Positions 8,029 through 16,667 are shown, counted from the stretch's first letter. The stretch: 42,997 nucleotides of DNA from SMXL01 sp964527795 (GCA_964527795.1 CAZGOS010000003.1:1-42997); one strand, 5' to 3'. Notes: a model not told the origin generated them from the letters alone. Numbers and translations are program-made.

Positions 8029-9798
8029 ATGGTAGGGCTAAATCACCGTTTCAGGCGATCACGCCTGCTGTGGTTGGCCCTTCTGGCTGCAATCGCCGTC
8101 GTCACACTTCTAGCAGTGCCGACCGAAGCATTTCCGCAGGAAGCCGTACAGGAAATACCCGCCGATCCCGAATACCGCAGGCTTCCCATGATCGGTAGCC
8201 GCGTCGGTATGTGGGTTGTAGGTCAGCTCCATCTGATGTTCGCGGCTTTCGTACTGGCAGTGCCCCTCGTCTCGCTCATCATCGAGATCGTGGGGCATAT
8301 GAAGAAGGAGAAGCGCTATGACGACCTGGCGTACGAATTCATGAAACTGATGTCGGTATCCTTTTCGCTGACGGCATCGCTGGGAGCACTACTGACGATT
8401 ATGCTGGTCGTGCTGTATCCGAGACTAACGACCTACCTCGTCTCGATCTTTAGCTGGACCTTTTTCCCGTATGCCCTTCTCTTTTTCCTCGAAGCTGTTT
8501 TTCTCTACAGTTATTACTACGGCTGGGGAAAGTTTTCGCCTCGGGTACACATCGCACTCGGAATTGGCCTCAACCTCACCGGGTTGTCCATCATGTTCAT
8601 CGCGAACGCCTGGCTGACGTTCATGAATACGCCCGGCGGCATCTCCGAGACAGGGGCGCTCGTGAACCTGTGGGATGCTATTAATAACTATACCTGGATG
8701 CCCATCAACATCCACCGAACAATTGCCAACGTTGCTTTTGGCGGTTCGATTGCGGCTGCGTACGGCGCATACAAGTATCTCGGCGCCAAAACGCCGGAGG
8801 CCCGCGCCCACTACGACTGGATGGCGTACGTAAGTATTCTCATCGCCATCATTGCCCTCATCCCTCTTCCTTTCGCCGGATATTTACTCGGGAAAGAGAT
8901 CTATGCGTTCTCCCAGTCGCTCGGAATAGCCACCATGGGAGGGACTTTCTCCTGGATCTTCATCATCCAGGGCGTCCTTGTGGGCAACCTGTTTCTGGCT
9001 GCCAACTACTACCTCTGGGTCAGCATGGACCGAATCGAAGGCGCAGAGCGGTATCGGAAATTCATCAAATACCTGCTCGCTTCGATCGCGGTCACGTACA
9101 TCGTCTGGGCGACGCCTCACTCGCTCGTTGCGACGGTTGAAGAAGCGAGGCGGATGGGTGGAGCCAACCATCCGATGCTGAACGTGCTGGGCGTGATGTC
9201 GGCTAAGAATACGGCCGTCAATGTGCTCATCCTGACGACGTTCGTGAGCTTTCTCCTTCACCGACGCAGCGACAAGGAGGCCACCGTGTCATGGGCGCGC
9301 ACCGGTAAGCGCGTCCAGCTTTGGATATTCATCGTGACGACGGTCTTCGTTGTTTTTCTGGGAGTGTACGGGTACTTCGTAGAAGCGCGCGTTCGAATCG
9401 CCTTCTCGATTCCACAGGTCCTGTCGGTCCTCCTGGCAATGATATCGGTAACGGTAATCGACATCTATCTGTTCAGAAACGCCAGGAAGCGCGGTTCGAT
9501 TCGATGGGGCGAAATGCCGGCCCGGGCGCATTACGTTCTTTTCTTTCTGGCCGTCACCTATGCCTGGACGATGGGCATCATGGGATACGTGCGCGGGGCG
9601 ATGCGGCAGCACTGGCACGTGTACGGGGTGATGGCGGATACGTCTCCGGACGCATTCACGCCTTCGATCGGATATGCGTCGGTCGTCACGTCGGTGACGG
9701 TTTTCATCTTCTTCGTCTTCATCGTATTCGTATTCTGGTTGGCGGGTCTCACCGGGCGAAAACCCTGGGAGTCTACCGAGGAGGAGTCAACGGCATGA
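8029..9798 (+). CDS. Cytochrome bd-like oxidase, CydA-related, about 14 helices
   Basis: 589 residues from ATG 8029, preceded by a GAGGCGAG ribosome-binding site; an upstream TTG at 7990 is less likely. I count about 14 membrane helices, against 9 in classical CydA, and there is no cydB beside it. The first family helix (GQLHLMFAAFVLAVPL) matches the His-containing first helix of CydA, and other possible heme ligands are in NIHRTIANVAFG, ATPHSLVA and MRQHWHVYG. This long form without CydB resembles the bd-like oxidases described in Nitrospira. The stop overlaps the next ATG (ATGA), so it is coupled to the downstream cytochromes, which suggests a cytochrome c rather than quinol donor. Electron donor and oxygen reduction are inferred, not shown. 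Confidence 0.75.
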   Translation: MVGLNHRFRRSRLLWLALLAAIAVVTLLAVPTEAFPQEAVQEIPADPEYRRLPMIGSRVGMWVVGQLHLMFAAFVLAVPLVSLIIEIVGHMKKEKRYDDLAYEFMKLMSVSFSLTASLGALLTIMLVVLYPRLTTYLVSIFSWTFFPYALLFFLEAVFLYSYYYGWGKFSPRVHIALGIGLNLTGLSIMFIANAWLTFMNTPGGISETGALVNLWDAINNYTWMPINIHRTIANVAFGGSIAAAYGAYKYLGAKTPEARAHYDWMAYVSILIAIIALIPLPFAGYLLGKEIYAFSQSLGIATMGGTFSWIFIIQGVLVGNLFLAANYYLWVSMDRIEGAERYRKFIKYLLASIAVTYIVWATPHSLVATVEEARRMGGANHPMLNVLGVMSAKNTAVNVLILTTFVSFLLHRRSDKEATVSWARTGKRVQLWIFIVTTVFVVFLGVYGYFVEARVRIAFSIPQVLSVLLAMISVTVIDIYLFRNARKRGSIRWGEMPARAHYVLFFLAVTYAWTMGIMGYVRGAMRQHWHVYGVMADTSPDAFTPSIGYASVVTSVTVFIFFVFIVFVFWLAGLTGRKPWESTEEESTA

Positions 9799-10652
9799 AG
9801 CTCAGCGTCAGAATTATCGTCTTCGTGACTCTTTCGATCGGATTTTACATGTATATAGGCCTGATTGTCCCGCAGACAACGATCTACCCTCCAGAGACTG
9901 CCGATCTTCGTAGTGATCTCACACCGGCAGAGCTGGCCGCAGCGGGAGAGGATATCGTCGCCGGAAAAGGCACCTGTCTGGTCTGTCATGCAATCGGAAA
10001 GCTCGAAGCCGCGCTACGCTATCCCGATCTCGGAAACATAGGTTCCGTCGCGGCATCCCGAGTCGACAGCCTCTCGGATGTGGCCTATCTCGCCCAATCG
10101 CTCTACGAGCCGGACTTATTCATCGTCGAGGGTTTCCTGCCCGGAATGCCTCCAGTCGATCGCCCCCCCATAGGTTTAACGGACGGCGAGATTCTGGCGG
10201 TAATCGCCTACATGCAGAATCTCGGCGGAGAGCCTTCGGTAACGCTGCAGACAAGGCTGCATTACCAGTCTGATTCGGTTCAGGTTGTCTTGCCGGAAGC
10301 GTCAACGTCTCAAGAAGAGATCACCAGAAGCCGAACGCCCCAACCGACGGGACCGAGAGGATCTCGCCTGTTCGTAAACTACTTCTGCACCACGTGCCAC
10401 CTGGTTGACGCTCCGAATCCAATCGATCCGGAAACGCCGCCCCTCAGAGGACCAAGCCTGTACGATGTCGGTTCCCGGCTATCCAGAGCGGCACTTTATG
10501 AGGCGATACTGGAACCGAACCTCAATCTCTCGGAGGGATACGAGGCCGATATAATGACTTCCACGCTCATTCCGAGTGGATTCTACGACGAACTGACTCC
10601 GGTTGAACTGCGCGCTCTTGTCGATTATTTGGCAACACTCACGGGTGGCTAA
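9795..10652 (+). CDS. Membrane-anchored diheme cytochrome c
   Basis: 285 residues. The ATG at 9795 overlaps the oxidase stop by 4 bp. An N-terminal helix (about 5-25) without a clear cleavage site is a membrane anchor. Heme 1 is CLVCH (Cys61-His65) and heme 2 is CTTCH (Cys198-His202), each domain with a later MPP- or Thr/Met-rich loop and the helix ending in VIAYMQNL or LVDYLATL typical of class I cytochromes. The tight coupling points to a subunit or direct donor of the bd-like oxidase. Confidence 0.85.
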   Translation: MKLSVRIIVFVTLSIGFYMYIGLIVPQTTIYPPETADLRSDLTPAELAAAGEDIVAGKGTCLVCHAIGKLEAALRYPDLGNIGSVAASRVDSLSDVAYLAQSLYEPDLFIVEGFLPGMPPVDRPPIGLTDGEILAVIAYMQNLGGEPSVTLQTRLHYQSDSVQVVLPEASTSQEEITRSRTPQPTGPRGSRLFVNYFCTTCHLVDAPNPIDPETPPLRGPSLYDVGSRLSRAALYEAILEPNLNLSEGYEADIMTSTLIPSGFYDELTPVELRALVDYLATLTGG

Positions 10653-11465
10653 GTGAATCTTTTCATCATTCTCGGGATCGTTGGCGGCCTGATCGCGCTC
10701 AGATTCTTAAAGCCGAACCCTTTGTTGAGGGCTCTGGTCTGGTTGCTCGCCAGCTATCTGGGCCTTCGTTTCGCACCGGATCCACCGTTGCCGTCGACGA
10801 TCGTTTCGATGTTCATGGCCATCATCGCGCTGTGCCTGCTCGCCTATCTGACAGCAACGAAGGAGCGAATGCAGGATGCTGTGAGTCGGATCTCTGTTTT
10901 TCTTCTCGATCGGCGATTTGTCATTCCTCTGGTACTGCTGCTCATCGGGCTGCCCGTCCTGGTCGCAACACGAGTATATGTTAATGCCACGAGCGATCCT
11001 TCACCGCCGATTTCGGTCAGGACCGTGCATCCGCCTCCTCCAACTTCGATCTCCTTCAGGGATACGGAGATTGACCTCATCGCTGGGGATAATCCGTACC
11101 GTGAACTGGAAACGAGCAATCCCGAGGCATTTCAAGACCACCTCGAAAACGGACTTCGGGTCTATTACGAAAACTGTCTGCTTTGTCACGGATCCGAACT
11201 CAATGGGGACGGCCTCTTCGCCCACGGGCTGGATCCTATCCCGACAAATTTCAGAGATGCAACAACGATAGCCATACTGCAGGAGTCCTACCTTTTTTGG
11301 CGTATTGCCAAAGGCGCGCCGGGTCTTCCCGACGAGTCAACACCCTGGTCTTCGTCCATGCCGGCATGGGAGCCGTTCCTGTCCGCGGAAGAAATCTGGG
11401 ACGTCATACTCTTCCTCTACGATTACACCGGCCAGAGGCCGCGAGCCGTGGTGATCCCAAAATGA
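10653..11465 (+). CDS. Cytochrome c with four-helix membrane N-terminus
   Basis: 270 residues starting at GTG 10653, immediately after the preceding TAA. The first 110 residues hold about four hydrophobic helices (for example FIILGIVGGLIALRF and VIPLVLLLIGLPVLVATRV). A periplasmic domain follows with one heme motif CLLCH (Cys175-His179) and the MPAWEPFLS loop with a likely axial Met. Its stop overlaps the next start (ATGA). Probably a membrane-integral electron-entry subunit of the oxidase complex. No close named family is recognised for the helical part. Confidence 0.8.
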   Translation: MNLFIILGIVGGLIALRFLKPNPLLRALVWLLASYLGLRFAPDPPLPSTIVSMFMAIIALCLLAYLTATKERMQDAVSRISVFLLDRRFVIPLVLLLIGLPVLVATRVYVNATSDPSPPISVRTVHPPPPTSISFRDTEIDLIAGDNPYRELETSNPEAFQDHLENGLRVYYENCLLCHGSELNGDGLFAHGLDPIPTNFRDATTIAILQESYLFWRIAKGAPGLPDESTPWSSSMPAWEPFLSAEEIWDVILFLYDYTGQRPRAVVIPK

Positions 11466-13420
11466 GAGCGCTACTCCTGTCGATCGGTCTGGCCGCGCAC
11501 GTCTTCTCAGCAGACGCGCAGGATATCGATCTGGGTACGGACACCCAGCGCGGATCCGGCCGGCTGCTCTACGAGATAAAATGTGCGCAGTGCCACGGTG
11601 TCAAGGGAGACGGGGTGTCTCCGGGAAGTCCGTATCTCAGGCCCGGGCCCCGGGATTTCACGTCCGGGATCTACAAATTCAGGACGACGGAAAATGGAGA
11701 GATCCCTTCGGATGAGGATATCAAGCGCAGTATCCGAAACGGAATGCCGTATACGAGCATGCCGGCGTGGCCGTCGCTCAGCGACGATGACGTCACGAAC
11801 CTGATGTACTACCTGAAGACGTTCTCAGAGGACTTTATCTACTTCGGAGACGCGGTTTCCTTCGAAATTCCAGATCCCCCTGAAATCACTGCAGAGTCCC
11901 TCGCACGCGGCCGGGACGTTTACGTAGAGAATCAGTGTACCGACTGCCACGGAAACCACGGCCGAAGCAACGGAATATCGTCCCCAACGCTAAAGGACAT
12001 GTGGAATTCGCCCATCAGGGCGACAGATATGACCATGCGATGGACGTATCGAGGCGGTACGTCGCGGAAGGACATCTACAGGACGTTCACAGCCGGGATA
12101 GACGGAACTCCCATGCCTGCCTACAAGATCGAACCGCTGGAAGATCGATGGCACCTCGTGAACTACGTGGCATCACTTTCCGAGGTTGAGTCCGACTATG
12201 GCACGGTGGTCAGGGCGGTTCGGGTCCCCGACACGCCCGGCGATGCACTCTCTCCGGCGATGTTCAGGAGCGCTCCTCCCACGATGTTTCCTGTGGTGGC
12301 GCAACTCATCGAGCCCGGGCGTTCCTTTTTTCCAGCTGCTACAGCCATCGAAGTCCGGGCCGTCGTAACGGGTGAACACGTCGCCGTGATGCTCCAGTGG
12401 AATGACATGAGCGCTCAGGTTACCGGTTGGAACGATCCGAAGATCGACGTACCGCTGTGGCTGGAAGATTCGGACACAACTGAGGTCTTTTCAGATGCAG
12501 TCGCCGTGCAGTTTCCGTCGAGTACCGAATCGGGCCTGCAGAAGCCCTATTTCCTGTTCGGGGATATCAAACGGCCCACGGACATCTGGTTCGCGGATCT
12601 CTCGGAAACGGAGCCGTGGCACTACATAGGACGAGGAACCGGGTTGTTGCAGATCGGAAGCACGCCCCTTGACATGTGGTCCAGGTGGGACGACGGACAG
12701 TGGACGGTCATATTCCGCCGGGCGCGCATCGAGATGGACCACGCCGCTTTTGAAGAAGGTCGATTCGTCCCCATAGCCTTCTCCGTATGGGATGGATTCA
12801 GTCGGGAGAGAGGCAACCGGAGGGGCGTCACGTCGTGGTATAATCTGTACGTGCAGCGGGCAGACGACGGATCTCCAATTCCGAGCATGCTCATCCTGGG
12901 TCTACTGACGCTGATGGCCGGTGTCGTCGCTGCGATCCGTCTTCAGTGGAAATTTCTGGGTGACGATTCACGCGGCAACGTATTGAGAGAGAACGAATAC
13001 CTGTTGCGCAAATGTCCAATTAGCCGGCCTCTGAAAAGAATAATCCGTCGCGAGGGCCTGACTATCGGTATCAAGGACTATCGAAAGCTGAGAGAAACGC
13101 AGCCCGACACATATAATTTCTCACCTGATGAGCTGATCAAAATCAGCGACTCATACCTCCGCGCGGGCAACGTCGATGCAGCCCTCGCTTTTCTGCACCT
13201 TAACCTCGAAACACACCCACACGATGTCCCGGCGCTGGATCACGTCGGACATGCCTACATGCAGGCCGGGAAACCGGACCAGGCCACCGCTTTTTATGAG
13301 AAATCAGCCGCGCTGAACCCGGAAAGATCGATGGGTAGGCTTATTCTGGAAGCGCGCAGACGTGGAGATCGGAACAGCAAACGTATAGTGATTTCCCCTA
13401 TACATTACCGGGCAGTATAG
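11462..13420 (+). CDS. Diheme cytochrome c + ethylbenzene-dehydrogenase-gamma-like heme b domain + TPR tail
   Basis: 652 residues from ATG 11462, which opens into a signal peptide. Order: heme c CAQCH (Cys41-His45), heme c CTDCH (Cys159-His163), then about 240-470 a domain resembling the heme b subunit of type II DMSO-reductase enzymes such as ethylbenzene dehydrogenase gamma or NxrC (VAVMLQWNDMSAQV, DAVAVQFP, GRWTVIFRR-like strands and FSVWDGF), one transmembrane helix (about 473-497), then about 130 residues with two TPR-like repeats (ISDSYLRAGNVDAALAFL, HVGHAYMQAGKPDQATAFYE). No molybdenum catalytic or Fe-S subunit is nearby, so it likely relays electrons to the bd-like oxidase. The tail resembles the C-terminal module of secreted hydrolases and may be a gene fusion. 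Confidence 0.8.
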   Translation: MRALLLSIGLAAHVFSADAQDIDLGTDTQRGSGRLLYEIKCAQCHGVKGDGVSPGSPYLRPGPRDFTSGIYKFRTTENGEIPSDEDIKRSIRNGMPYTSMPAWPSLSDDDVTNLMYYLKTFSEDFIYFGDAVSFEIPDPPEITAESLARGRDVYVENQCTDCHGNHGRSNGISSPTLKDMWNSPIRATDMTMRWTYRGGTSRKDIYRTFTAGIDGTPMPAYKIEPLEDRWHLVNYVASLSEVESDYGTVVRAVRVPDTPGDALSPAMFRSAPPTMFPVVAQLIEPGRSFFPAATAIEVRAVVTGEHVAVMLQWNDMSAQVTGWNDPKIDVPLWLEDSDTTEVFSDAVAVQFPSSTESGLQKPYFLFGDIKRPTDIWFADLSETEPWHYIGRGTGLLQIGSTPLDMWSRWDDGQWTVIFRRARIEMDHAAFEEGRFVPIAFSVWDGFSRERGNRRGVTSWYNLYVQRADDGSPIPSMLILGLLTLMAGVVAAIRLQWKFLGDDSRGNVLRENEYLLRKCPISRPLKRIIRREGLTIGIKDYRKLRETQPDTYNFSPDELIKISDSYLRAGNVDAALAFLHLNLETHPHDVPALDHVGHAYMQAGKPDQATAFYEKSAALNPERSMGRLILEARRRGDRNSKRIVISPIHYRAV

Positions 13421-13474
13421 TCGTACAATTTCAACCGCTTATTTAATTCCTGTAAGAATGAAGGGAGAAAGAAC

Positions 13475-13873
13475 ATGGCTTTAGAATGGAAGGATGAATT
13501 CGACTGTGGTGTGGCAGAGGTAAACGAACAACACCAACAGCTGGTTGGGCTACTCAATTCTTTGGAGCAAATGATTGCTGATGGGATTGAGAGTGGTCCT
13601 AAGGTGGACAGTCTGCTCAGCTCGCTGGCGTCTGATGCAGTGGCGCATTTCTCGTTTGAGGAAGGGTGCATGGCGCGCTACAATTGTCCGGCAGCCCGGT
13701 TAAACAAGGAAGCACACGCCCAATTTTTGGAGATCTTCGGGGATTTCCAGCGCGAAATTGAGGAAAACGGATCGAATGCACCGCTGCTCAAGAGACTACA
13801 CGAGACGGCTGAGGGTTGGATTGTTACACATATACTCAATGTGGATGTCCAGTTGAAACCGTGTGTTCACTGA
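13475..13873 (+). CDS. Bacteriohemerythrin with one altered iron ligand
   Basis: 132 residues, preceded by AGGGAGA at a good distance. Ligand pattern of the hemerythrin four-helix bundle: His20, His58 and Glu62 (HFSFEE), His81 (HAQF), His119 and Asp124 (HILNVD). The remaining expected ligand, four residues before His81 (the HxxxH of the third helix), is Asn77. Single-domain bacteriohemerythrins bind oxygen, or sense or store it, in the cytoplasm. Placement right after an oxidase operon fits oxygen delivery, as proposed for methanotrophs. Whether the Asn site still holds two irons is unclear. Confidence 0.85.
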   Translation: MALEWKDEFDCGVAEVNEQHQQLVGLLNSLEQMIADGIESGPKVDSLLSSLASDAVAHFSFEEGCMARYNCPAARLNKEAHAQFLEIFGDFQREIEENGSNAPLLKRLHETAEGWIVTHILNVDVQLKPCVH

Positions 13874-14460
13874 TCTGAAGTCAACGCAGTCTGAAAAACA
13901 GCGGCGGAACACGTTGCATAAGAGATGCTGACTGACGAGCTGCGAAGGTGCGAATAATCGAAGTTCAGGAGGTGAGCGAGTATTCCGTGAATGAAACGCA
14001 ATAGATAACGATCTTCGAGACCTGCCGGGCCCACGAACGCCGGGTGCGGCTGAATGGGCCTTTCACAGAACCGGATTCCCGAGTTTCATGCTCGACCTGC
14101 GGCGTGCTTCGCCTGACGATGCAAACTCCTCGTGGCTGACCCAACCGATACTTTTCAGAAGCATCAGGGCCATGGCATTGAGTTACGCTTTTAATCGTAC
14201 CGTTCTTTCTGACGACTACGATGAGGTGATTTTCTTCGATCAGACCCATCCTTCCGTACTACTTCATTGAGTAGACTGATGAATCGTGATCTCATTTAAG
14301 GAGACACGCTCGTAACGAGTTTTTGGTCGTGCAAACGAGTGACTTTTTTTACCCACATATCGCCGCTCTGAAAGAACGGTACGATCATGCAGATAAGTGT
14401 TCTCTTTCGTACTCTGGCAGTGAATGGGAGCCTTACGTCAAACTTTCCGATGTGACGAAA
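13874..14460. other. Decayed intergenic zone
   Basis: These 587 bases hold no intact gene. The central part (13995-14273) is a remnant of an erythromycin esterase-type gene (listed separately). The sequence 13874-13994 has stops in all plus frames and shows no matching homology, so the upstream three quarters of that gene are gone. 14274-14460 contains only the leader of the following lipoprotein gene. Confidence 0.55.
13995..14273 (+). pseudogene. Erythromycin esterase family remnant (C-terminal end only)
   Basis: One frame reads from just after a stop at 13992-13994 to a stop at 14271-14273. Its residues carry the ordered signature of the C-terminal end of the erythromycin esterase (EreA-like) family: GAAEWAFHRTGFPSFMLDLR, then WLTQPILFRSIRAMA, then DDYDEVIFFDQTHPSVLL. 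Normal members have about 400 residues; only about 90 are left and no start or upstream part exists. A short internal ATG at 14088 exists, but a folded product is unlikely. It is a decayed gene, close to the fused TPR tail of the cytochrome at 11462-13420. Confidence 0.7.
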
Positions 14461-14937
14461 ATGAAATATTGTTCGGCTATCTCATGTATTGTCCTACTGG
14501 CCATATTCAGTATTGGAATAAGCGGCTGTTCATCCTCTAACAGTGGAAAACCGGCCTTTGACGCATCGTCCATCCCGGATACGGCGTTCGAGATCCATCT
14601 GTATAGCGAGAGGGATCCGGAAGACTACATTGGATACATCCGGCGAAGACTTGAAGCACTCGGATTTGATATTGGTGATTACAGTCCTGTTGATCGAACG
14701 GTCAGGACGTTATCAACGGACGTTGGGCGCCGGATTTCACTCACGATCTTTGCGTCTACAGACTATGACGTTAACGTTTCCAGAACAATTGCTCGTTTCA
14801 GTGGCCTTGTTGGAGACGACAGAGGTATCGCCCGCTGGAATAGCAGCGATGACGAACAAGCATTTGCTTTTAAAGCATTGGCGGAATACGTGCAAATGAT
14901 CGAACACGAACACCTGGTCTACGCTGTTCAGCAGTAA
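14461..14937 (+). CDS. Hypothetical lipoprotein
   Basis: 158 residues from ATG 14461, chosen because it opens a lipoprotein signal (MKYCSAISCIVLLAIFSIGISG, Cys23). An upstream in-frame start at 14323 would add a 46-residue non-signal extension. The mature part is mixed alpha/beta, with FEIHLYSERDPEDYIGYIRRRLEALG near the start and a helix near the end (FAFKALAEYVQMI). No family recognised. It may be a small envelope protein; its own promoter is not evident. Confidence 0.6.
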   Translation: MKYCSAISCIVLLAIFSIGISGCSSSNSGKPAFDASSIPDTAFEIHLYSERDPEDYIGYIRRRLEALGFDIGDYSPVDRTVRTLSTDVGRRISLTIFASTDYDVNVSRTIARFSGLVGDDRGIARWNSSDDEQAFAFKALAEYVQMIEHEHLVYAVQQ

Positions 14938-14971
14938 ACCAGCAAGACATACGGCCCAGGACGAGTAGCGA

Positions 14972-15219
14972 CTATTGATCCTCGTCGTCAAAATCGTCCC
15001 AATCCGTTTCTTCGTCTTCCCAGTCAGTTTCTTCTGAGTCTGATTCGTCTTTCTTCGTCGAAATTTCCGTAATCGCCGTAATCGCCCTCGGACGAATCGC
15101 CGTCGCCGATCACCCGCGATATCGGCTGCCCAGCTCGCCGGATCGACGAAATCCGGTTCGAATTTCCGGCACGGTCCCTGCAGTGGAAGGGCTAAATCAA
15201 GAAAAAATATCGTAATGAT
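14972..15219 (-). pseudogene. Possible decayed ORF with acidic C-terminus
   Basis: On the minus strand, three frames in succession give protein-like text: CRKFEPDFVDPASWAADIAG, then GDGDSSEGDYGDYGNFDEE, then KDESDSEETDWEDEETDWDD ending DDEDQ at a stop. Two frame changes would be needed to join them and there is no good start. The consistent acidic character across the joins argues for one small former gene (or a sequence with two indel errors), but low-complexity bias could mimic this. Confidence 0.3.
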
Positions 15220-15335
15220 CTATTGATGCATTAGCGGCGTACTCGAAAGCCGGTCCGGAAAATTGTATCCAATAAAAGCAAGGACTGGTATCGAGCCGCC
15301 GGTATGCTGCCCTCAATGATCAATCGCTAATAGTA

Positions 15336-15464
15336 ATGGTTTCAATCCTATTAATCTCAACACTCGTTCTCTGGCTGGCATCAACGCTGCTACTTATTCC
15401 TTTCGCCCATCATGTGTCTGACAGGCGAAAAATGAACGAACGCCCACCGCATTCAAAAAGCTGA
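15336..15464 (+). CDS. Possible small single-helix membrane peptide
   Basis: A 42-codon ORF from ATG 15336. The first 24 residues are strongly hydrophobic (MVSILLISTLVLWLASTLLL), followed by a basic, hydrophilic tail (HHVSDRRKMNERPPHSKS), which gives a typical one-helix, inside-positive membrane peptide. There is no clear Shine-Dalgarno sequence and no similarity is recognised, so it remains a candidate. Confidence 0.3.
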   Translation: MVSILLISTLVLWLASTLLLIPFAHHVSDRRKMNERPPHSKS

Positions 15465-15596
15465 TGTCAAGATGGCCGTCAACACGGTCCGGAACGGCAA
15501 CGGCCGACTGAACGACACTTCTCACGGAAATTGTAACGGAAACTGAAAATCTCGTGGGAGCGAGAATGGTTTCATCAGCGGCCGCGACGACGCGCC

Positions 15597-16667
15597 TTAT
15601 CGAATCCTCGGCTTCCACCGTCCTTCCGAATAGACGCTACGAATGTCCACGAGGACTTCGCGGTCGAACATGAGCTGTTCACCGCCGGCGACATCGACTG
15701 ATTCAACGGGAGCAATTCTCAGGTCATAATTCTCCCATCCCATGTAGTCGACGAGAATGCGCTGGAATTCCAGGTCAACAATGCCGTCGATTGTGCCGTC
15801 GTAGAAACCACGCACCGTCCACATTTCCTGGAATTCACGCGCCAGTGCTTCGTCAACCGGAATCATGTTTTCCCGCTGCGACTGCGTAAAGTAAAGATTG
15901 TTGAGTTTGTAGAGGCGCTCAAGCTCTGCAATCGGAGTCTCGTGGTCATACACCGAGATGTCGATGAAATTGTCCATACCGTCATAACCGGCGCCCTCCC
16001 GTACGACAAGGAGCGCTGCGCTCTGCTCACCGCGCTGGTCTCCACCGGCCTTTCCACCCGCCACCAGCGCCGCCACCAGTCGATCGGCGAGTGAGCCTTC
16101 CGTGGACTGGAAGGCATCGGCCATGGCTTCTACGGTCTCTTTCGAAACCAGAATGTTTCCCTGCGCTGTAAATCCATACCCGGTCAGCACGGTGCCGACG
16201 TTGCCCTGCTCCGGTCCCATCGCCGCTACGCTGGAATCCCTTTGCCCTATTCGTGCACCCTGCCAGGCAAACGCACCGCTTCCCGTCCATGTGGCTGCGT
16301 TCCCACGGGCATCCACCATGCCAACCTGCCTGTCTTCTCGGCCCTCATCTCCCCGAAGCACGATACGAAGCGCCTCCTCGGCGGTCGCTCCGTCTTCCAT
16401 GAGTGCGAGCCCCTTGATACCGTAGTCGAGCTCCACGAAGCTCTGCGTGGCAACGGCTCCAACGCCTGCTCGGGCCCATGGCACGACCGGACGAAGGTTC
16501 GGAAATTTCGATTGCACGACAACCCCCAGATCTCCGTTCTCCGGATCGAATGCGACCATCGAGAACGTGGACACGAGCGGATCCCTGGACGATTGGTTCA
16601 GAAAAAACAGGGCGGCGGACAGAGCGGCAACTGAGACAAGCGCACGTGCGATAATGGAGCGTTTCAT
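15597..16667 (-). CDS. Secreted DUF1028 (Ntn-hydrolase-like) protein
   Basis: 356 residues from ATG 16667 (MKRSIIARALVSVAALSAAL signal). DUF1028 markers are clear: STFSMVAFDPENGDLGVVVQ, PWARAGVGAVATQSFVELDYG, WTGSGAFAWQGARIGQ and GNILVSKETVEAMADAF, then GGDQRGEQSAALLV. The family resembles N-terminal nucleophile hydrolases, so a Ser/Thr near the mature N-terminus may be the nucleophile; the substrate is unknown. The last 100 residues (FQEMWTVRGFYDGTIDGIVD) resemble a peptidoglycan-binding-like module seen at the end of some DUF1028 proteins. No clear operon partner; the TonB receptor upstream on the same strand is 125 bp away. Confidence 0.85.
   Translation of the reverse strand: MKRSIIARALVSVAALSAALFFLNQSSRDPLVSTFSMVAFDPENGDLGVVVQSKFPNLRPVVPWARAGVGAVATQSFVELDYGIKGLALMEDGATAEEALRIVLRGDEGREDRQVGMVDARGNAATWTGSGAFAWQGARIGQRDSSVAAMGPEQGNVGTVLTGYGFTAQGNILVSKETVEAMADAFQSTEGSLADRLVAALVAGGKAGGDQRGEQSAALLVVREGAGYDGMDNFIDISVYDHETPIAELERLYKLNNLYFTQSQRENMIPVDEALAREFQEMWTVRGFYDGTIDGIVDLEFQRILVDYMGWENYDLRIAPVESVDVAGGEQLMFDREVLVDIRSVYSEGRWKPRIR

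Larger units (their letters stand above)
14938..15596. other. Gene-poor stretch with a broken acidic ORF and a tiny membrane ORF
   Basis: 659 bases without a full gene. The left part reads, on the minus strand, as a broken acidic protein (14972-15219); the middle has a possible 42-residue membrane peptide (15336-15464). From 15465 to 15596 I see nothing. Confidence 0.5.

Noticed and set aside
9321..9794. Long upstream extension of the diheme cytochrome frame inside the oxidase gene
   Set aside because: It is the shadow of the oxidase reading frame; the cytochrome start at 9795 overlaps by ATGA and opens with a membrane anchor.
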